DNA of 19,959 nucleotides from Flavobacterium sp. (GTDB lineage: Bacteria; Bacteroidota; Bacteroidia; Flavobacteriales; Flavobacteriaceae). The notes beneath the pieces are model-generated. The model was not told where the DNA came from, made no database searches, and saw nothing but the letters and a program-made list of their open reading frames with translations. Shown here in pieces: positions 16,631 to 19,959 of this stretch; positions within the stretch are counted from its first letter, which is position 1, and every line of letters starts with the position of its first letter. Made by a program: the position numbers and the translations under genes. Location of the stretch: NCBI GenBank assembly GCA_023253295.1, contig JALRGZ010000255.1:1-19959 (forward strand), in the 5' to 3' direction.

Positions 16631-17080
16631 TTATTTTATCATTTTGTCCAGCATTCTGGCAACATGCTTCTTCCCTATCCAATTGTCAAAAATTTCCTGA
16701 ATAATTCCGTCTTTATCTACCAAATAAGTCACCCGTCCGGCTAGTAATCCAAATAATCTGGAAGGCACTCCAAAAAGATTTCGGATTGCATTATCAGGAT
16801 CAGACAGCAATACAAAAGGCAGATTGTATTTTTGGATAAATTTCTGATGCGAAGACTCATCATCAGCACTGATTCCGATTATTTCAATATCCAAATTTTG
16901 AAATTCAGAAAAATGATCACGGAAACCACAAGCCTGAGCGGTACATTGTGGTGTATCATCTTTAGGGTAAAAATAAATGATAACTACTTTTTTACCAATA
17001 TGAGATTGACTTTCAAATAACTTTCCTGTCGCATCCACAGCAGAAAATTCCGGAACCCTATCTCCTACTTTCAAAGTCAT
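16631..17080 (-). CDS. bcp: Thiol peroxidase, Bcp/PrxQ type peroxiredoxin
   Basis: Cytosolic peroxiredoxin reducing hydrogen peroxide and organic hydroperoxides with thioredoxin as donor. The peroxidatic Cys46 and resolving Cys51 are in YFYPKDDTPQCTAQACGFRD, the CX4C pattern of the alpha2-linked PrxQ group. Other family blocks are GISADDESSHQKF and the LPFVLLSDPD strand. 149 residues is normal. Its ATG overlaps the queD stop by one base (TAATG), which implies translational coupling. No hairpin terminator follows. Confidence 0.95.
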   Translation of the reverse strand: MTLKVGDRVPEFSAVDATGKLFESQSHIGKKVVIIYFYPKDDTPQCTAQACGFRDHFSEFQNLDIEIIGISADDESSHQKFIQKYNLPFVLLSDPDNAIRNLFGVPSRLFGLLAGRVTYLVDKDGIIQEIFDNWIGKKHVARMLDKMIK

Positions 17081-17490
17081 TATTCACCTTTATAACTTAC
17101 AAAATTTCGAGGAGTTTCATAAAGAACTACTTCCAATTCAAAATGAGATTCAATACGTTTTCTCATTTTATTCCAAATCACAACCACAATATTCTCGGCT
17201 GTAGGATTCAAGTTTTCAAATTCAGCTACGTCCAGATTGAGATTTTTATGATCAAAAGCATCTTCTACTTCTTCCTTAATAATATCAGCCAAAATCTTTG
17301 CATCCATTACATAACCCGTTTCCGGATTAATCGGTCCAGTAACACTTACAATTAACTCATAATTATGACCGTGAAAATTAGGATTATTACATTTCCCAAA
17401 AACAGCATCATTTTGCTCAAAAGTCCAATCTTTACGATACAAACGATGCGCTGCATTAAAATGTGCTTTTCTACTAATTGTTACTCTCAT
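17080..17490 (-). CDS. queD: 6-carboxytetrahydropterin synthase (QueD/PTPS family)
   Basis: Cytosolic enzyme converting dihydroneopterin triphosphate, the FolE product, to 6-carboxytetrahydropterin on the way to queuosine. The zinc histidines are His15 (FNAAHRL), His40 and His42 (PNFHGHNYEL). The catalytic Cys34 is in FGKCNNPNFHGH, in the QueD-like spacing. The later VMDAKILADIIKEEVEDAFDHKNLN and PTAENIVVVIW blocks are complete. 136 residues is a full-length subunit. It starts 28 bases after idi and overlaps bcp by one base. A true pyruvoyl-tetrahydropterin synthase role is less likely but not excluded. Confidence 0.93.
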   Translation of the reverse strand: MRVTISRKAHFNAAHRLYRKDWTFEQNDAVFGKCNNPNFHGHNYELIVSVTGPINPETGYVMDAKILADIIKEEVEDAFDHKNLNLDVAEFENLNPTAENIVVVIWNKMRKRIESHFELEVVLYETPRNFVSYKGE

Positions 17491-17518
17491 AATCCAATTT
17501 TAAAATCTAAAAACAATT

Positions 17519-18046
17519 TTAAACTTTATGTTCTTCTAAAAAATGATAGAATTCTTCAAAAATTATTTTAAACCAAACCGTATAAACCTCCGGATTTACA
17601 CTTATATCCTGTTTTACTTCTTCAATATCCATCCACTTCCAAGATTCCACCTCATCCGGATTAATCGATGGTGCTTCATTATAATAACCAATCATCACAT
17701 GATCTAATTCATGCTCGGTTAAGCCATTATCGAATGGTGCTTTATAAATAAAATGAAATAATTCCTTTAATTCGGTTTGAAATCCCATTTCTTCCATCAA
17801 CCTTCTGTTCCCAGCCTGAAGATTTGTTTCGCCTTCACGTTGATGACTACAACAGGTATTAGTCCACAACAATGGAGAATGGTATTTATGATGTGCGCGT
17901 TGTTGCAACATCAATTGGTTTTTATCATTTAATACAAAAACCGAAAAGGCACGGTGTAATACCGCTTTTTCATGAGCTTCTAATTTTGGCATTAAGCCAA
18001 TAGGCTCATCATTTTCGTTAACCAGTATTACGTTTTCTTCTGTCAT
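17519..18046 (-). CDS. idi: Isopentenyl-diphosphate delta-isomerase, type 1
   Basis: Cytosolic Nudix-fold enzyme interconverting isopentenyl and dimethylallyl diphosphate for isoprenoids (menaquinone, carotenoids, undecaprenyl phosphate). The catalytic Cys66 lies in LLWTNTCCSHQREGE, and the Glu pair (111 and 113) in FDNGLTEHELDHV. The Nudix-like block AGNRRLMEEMGF is present. 175 residues matches the bacterial type. It is the first gene of an apparent idi-queD-bcp unit; there is no obvious metabolic link between the three, so the order may just be a flavobacterial gene arrangement. Confidence 0.95.
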   Translation of the reverse strand: MTEENVILVNENDEPIGLMPKLEAHEKAVLHRAFSVFVLNDKNQLMLQQRAHHKYHSPLLWTNTCCSHQREGETNLQAGNRRLMEEMGFQTELKELFHFIYKAPFDNGLTEHELDHVMIGYYNEAPSINPDEVESWKWMDIEEVKQDISVNPEVYTVWFKIIFEEFYHFLEEHKV

Positions 18047-18063
18047 ATTTTTTTATAGCTAGA

Positions 18064-18071
18064 CAAAAATA
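18064..18071 (-). promoter_or_regulatory. Candidate -7 box for idi
   Basis: The minus strand reads TATTTTTG, an exact TANNTTTG match 17 bases before the idi ATG, leaving a very short leader. No well-spaced TTG was found. Confidence 0.35.
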
Positions 18072-18205
18072 CAAAAAAGATAAGGAAACACTATTGCGTC
18101 AAGCTCTCTTTCGATTTTTAAAATTGAAAAAAGGAAAAATACATATTAAATCAAGCTCTAAACTTTCAAAAACCAAACCTATTACTTTTTCGTAAATACT
18201 ATAAG

Positions 18206-18243
18206 TTAAACAACCTATAAAAACCTGTTAAAATGTTGTTTAA
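18206..18243. repeat. 9-bp inverted repeat in the msrB leader
   Basis: TTAAACAAC (18206-18214) and its exact complement GTTGTTTAA (18235-18243) are separated by 20 bases, about 70 bases before the msrB start. It may be an operator with half sites two helical turns apart, or a leader hairpin. It overlaps an upstream in-frame ATG (18233), which is one reason not to start msrB there. Confidence 0.4.
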
Positions 18244-18313
18244 GCGACAACAAAACAGCTTTTTGAACACTAACTTTGTATGTAAACGAAAAACAATCTC
18301 TAAAAACAAATCC

Positions 18314-18892
18314 ATGAAATCTAACGTATATATCAATTATCTTATATTGCTTCCCTTGTTCATTTTAACCGCCTGCGGACAAAACAAACAAACAATGGAA
18401 ATAAAAGAAACGACTACTATTGATAACAAAATAAGCAAACCAGCTAATCCATACTACTCCAATACTGACACCACAAAACTTAATTTAAGTGATGCCGAAT
18501 GGAAAAAAGTGCTACCAGAAGACGTTTATCTTGTAATGCGACATGCAGAAACCGAAAGAGCTTTTACTGGAAAATATTGGAATACCGACATTAAAGGAAC
18601 CTACTATTGTGCTTCCTGCGGAAACAAATTATTTCGTTCTACATCCAAATTTTCCAGCAGTTGTGGTTGGCCAAGCTTCTTTGAACAGGAAAACAAAAAA
18701 AGTATCGTTTTCAAAAACGATTTCTCCTATAACATGGAACGAATAGAAGCACTTTGTGGAAGATGCGGTGGTCATTTAGGCCATCTTTTTGATGACGGAC
18801 CTGCCCCAACCGGAAAAAGATATTGCATGAATTCAATTGCGCTTGATTTTATCCCAGACAACAGCTCACAAAATGAAACTCCTCAAAAATAA
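18314..18892 (+). CDS. msrB: Peptide-methionine (R)-S-oxide reductase, lipoprotein form
   Basis: Repairs the R isomer of methionine sulfoxide in proteins. The start at 18314 gives a textbook lipoprotein signal: MKSNVYINYLILLPLFILTAC with lipobox Cys21, so the enzyme should be membrane-anchored outside the cytoplasm. The MsrB domain spans about 58-182. Zinc Cys pairs are C99/C102 (CASCG) and C148/C151 (CGRCG), followed by HLGHLF, and the catalytic Cys171 lies in RYCMNSIALDF. An in-frame ATG at 18233 would put 27 extra residues before the signal and is unlikely. The gene ends 4 bases before msrA, so the two form one unit. Confidence 0.95.
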   Translation: MKSNVYINYLILLPLFILTACGQNKQTMEIKETTTIDNKISKPANPYYSNTDTTKLNLSDAEWKKVLPEDVYLVMRHAETERAFTGKYWNTDIKGTYYCASCGNKLFRSTSKFSSSCGWPSFFEQENKKSIVFKNDFSYNMERIEALCGRCGGHLGHLFDDGPAPTGKRYCMNSIALDFIPDNSSQNETPQK

Positions 18893-18896
18893 CATC

Positions 18897-19511
18897 ATGA
18901 AAAAGTCATTTTTACTATTATTATTGATATCCTTAAGCATTACAGCTCAAAACAAACCTAAAAAAAGCAATACCAACTTAGAAACAATTACTCTTGGTGG
19001 AGGTTGCTATTGGTGTATCGAAGCTGTTTTTGAAAAATTAAATGGCGTAAAAACAGTCGTTTCTGGTTTTTCAGGGGGAAATAAAGCAAATCCTAGTTAC
19101 GAGGAAGTTTGTACCGGAAAAACAGGACATGCGGAAGTCGTTCAAATTACTTTTGACAAAACAAAAACTAATTTGGATGAAATTCTAAAAGTTTTCTTCA
19201 CAGTTCACGACCCAACTACCTTAAACCGTCAGGGAGCGGACACAGGGACACAATATCGTTCTGTAATTTTTTACAATAATGAAGCACAAAGAAAAACTGC
19301 TCAGGATATTATTAATGAATTAAACCAAAACAAAGTCTACAATAGTCCGATAGTAACTAAAGTAGAAGCTTTTAAAAACTTCTACGAAGCCGAAGACTAT
19401 CATCAGGATTATTACGAATTCAATAAAAACAAACCTTATTGCCGAATGGTTATCCAACAGAAATTAGAAAAATTTGAAAAGGTATTTAAAGACCGATTGA
19501 AAAAAAAATAA
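18897..19511 (+). CDS. msrA: Peptide-methionine (S)-S-oxide reductase, secreted
   Basis: Repairs the S isomer of methionine sulfoxide, complementing MsrB. The start at 18897 gives a signal peptide (MKKSFLLLLLISLSITAQ) without a lipobox Cys, so the product should be soluble in the periplasm. The active site GGGCYWC (34-40) holds catalytic Cys37 and Cys40. Family blocks GFSGG, TGHAEVVQITFD, HDPTTLNRQGADTGTQYRS and EDYHQDYYEFN are intact. A late Cys in KPYCRMV is the usual recycling residue position. At 204 residues including the signal it is full length. It is separated from msrB by only 4 bases and followed by a terminator hairpin. Confidence 0.95.
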   Translation: MKKSFLLLLLISLSITAQNKPKKSNTNLETITLGGGCYWCIEAVFEKLNGVKTVVSGFSGGNKANPSYEEVCTGKTGHAEVVQITFDKTKTNLDEILKVFFTVHDPTTLNRQGADTGTQYRSVIFYNNEAQRKTAQDIINELNQNKVYNSPIVTKVEAFKNFYEAEDYHQDYYEFNKNKPYCRMVIQQKLEKFEKVFKDRLKKK

Positions 19512-19520
19512 TAAACTTAG

Positions 19521-19553
19521 AAACCTCGATTATGTAATAATTCGAGGTTTTTT
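19521..19553 (+). terminator. Terminator after msrA, overlapping the opposing gene's 3' end
   Basis: A 9-bp stem (AAACCTCGA, 19521-19529, with 19542-19550) has a 12-base loop, and the T run extends to 19553. The right arm lies inside the last codons of the convergent dehydrogenase gene, so the two genes end nose to nose. Confidence 0.75.
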
Positions 19554-19959
19554 ATTTAAAGCTTCAGCAATCATCAAAGCACATTTTTCACCATCAATGG
19601 CCGCAGAGATAATTCCACCTGCATAGCCTGCTCCTTCTCCGCAAGGATACAAGCCTTTTATTTGCAAATGTTCCAAGGTCATATTATCTCTCGGGATTCG
19701 TACAGGAGACGATGTTCTGGATTCCGGCGCGTGCAATATCGCTTCATTAGTCAAATATCCTTTCATGGATTTACCGAAAGCGGTAAATCCTTCGCGTAGA
19801 ATTTGGGTTAAAAACCCTGGAAAAACCTGTCCTAATTCTACCGGAGTAGTTCCAGGTACATAAGAAGTTTTTGGAATCTCTTTTGAAACTTTTGATTGGG
19901 TAAAATCAATCATTTTTTGTGCAGGAACTTTTTGAGTTTCACCTGCCAAATGCCATGCT
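19530..19959 (-). CDS. FAD-dependent dehydrogenase, C-terminal part (runs off the window)
   Basis: C-terminal about 143 residues of a large NAD(P)/FAD-dependent oxidoreductase of the uncharacterised COG2509 type. The frame is open to the window end (AWHLAGETQKVPAQ...), so the 5' part lies outside; the TTG at 19949 is not a real start. Visible family blocks are LREGFTAFGKSMKGYL, the ESRTSSPVRIPRD segment, and the C-terminal FAD-binding signature LYPCGEGAGYAGGIISAAIDG, with a closing amphipathic helix. The reaction of this family is not established. It converges on msrA with a shared terminator. Confidence 0.88.
   Translation of the reverse strand, partial: AWHLAGETQKVPAQKMIDFTQSKVSKEIPKTSYVPGTTPVELGQVFPGFLTQILREGFTAFGKSMKGYLTNEAILHAPESRTSSPVRIPRDNMTLEHLQIKGLYPCGEGAGYAGGIISAAIDGEKCALMIAEALNKKPRIIT

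Noticed and set aside
18233..18313. Upstream ATG extending MsrB by 27 residues
   Set aside because: It would bury the lipoprotein signal peptide; the ATG at 18314 places the lipobox Cys at position 21.
18837..18896. TTG start for MsrA overlapping msrB
   Set aside because: The overlapping part is msrB coding sequence read in another frame; the ATG at 18897 gives a clean signal peptide.
1..19959. CRISPR array, insertion sequence, integrase, prophage or toxin-antitoxin module
   Set aside because: No regularly spaced short repeats, transposase or integrase motifs, terminal repeats or paired small toxin genes were seen; the gene set is mostly housekeeping.

Overview
The window looks like a piece of a Flavobacterium-type genome (Bacteroidota, Flavobacteriia). 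The DNA is AT-rich. Several genes are preceded by the Bacteroidota promoter signature TTG / TANNTTTG, and Shine-Dalgarno sites are weak. A SprB-repeat surface protein is present, and the housekeeping proteins have a flavobacterial look. The window appears to be one contig or to touch contig ends: its left edge is a perfect fold-back inside a repeat, and its right edge cuts a gene.

Left third (1-5215): a minus-strand SprB-repeat surface protein whose 3' end is destroyed by the fold-back; a solitary, divergent type III polyketide synthase (Cys183/His330/Asn363 triad); and, on either side of the synthase, gene-free stretches of about 0.7 and 0.95 kb that contrast with the tight packing elsewhere. 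The stretch downstream of the synthase holds a 15-base exact match to it with gapped flanking similarity, possibly a decayed second copy.

Middle (5216-14883): valS (minus); a small secreted DUF1573 protein (plus) converging on a secreted two-motif aspartyl protease with a PDZ domain (minus); a class I/II aminotransferase; then folE-cysS-yidD-lgt, all plus strand with short gaps and ending in a strong terminator. This run covers pterin synthesis, tRNA charging, membrane-protein insertion and lipoprotein maturation.

Right (14884-19959): two identical tRNA-Thr(TGT) genes, each with its own terminator, behind one textbook promoter; a small helical protein; manA; an apparent idi-queD-bcp operon with a TAATG overlap between queD and bcp; a two-gene plus-strand unit for exported methionine-sulfoxide repair (lipoprotein MsrB, then secreted MsrA, 4 nt apart); and the C-terminal part of a FAD-dependent dehydrogenase that runs off the window. 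The MsrB lipobox is a predicted substrate of the Lgt encoded 3.4 kb away.

I found no CRISPR array, insertion sequence, integrase, phage gene or recognisable defence system. The best leads are the synthase with its empty flanks, the fold-back edge inside the surface-protein repeats, and a heptamer-like repeat inside valS.
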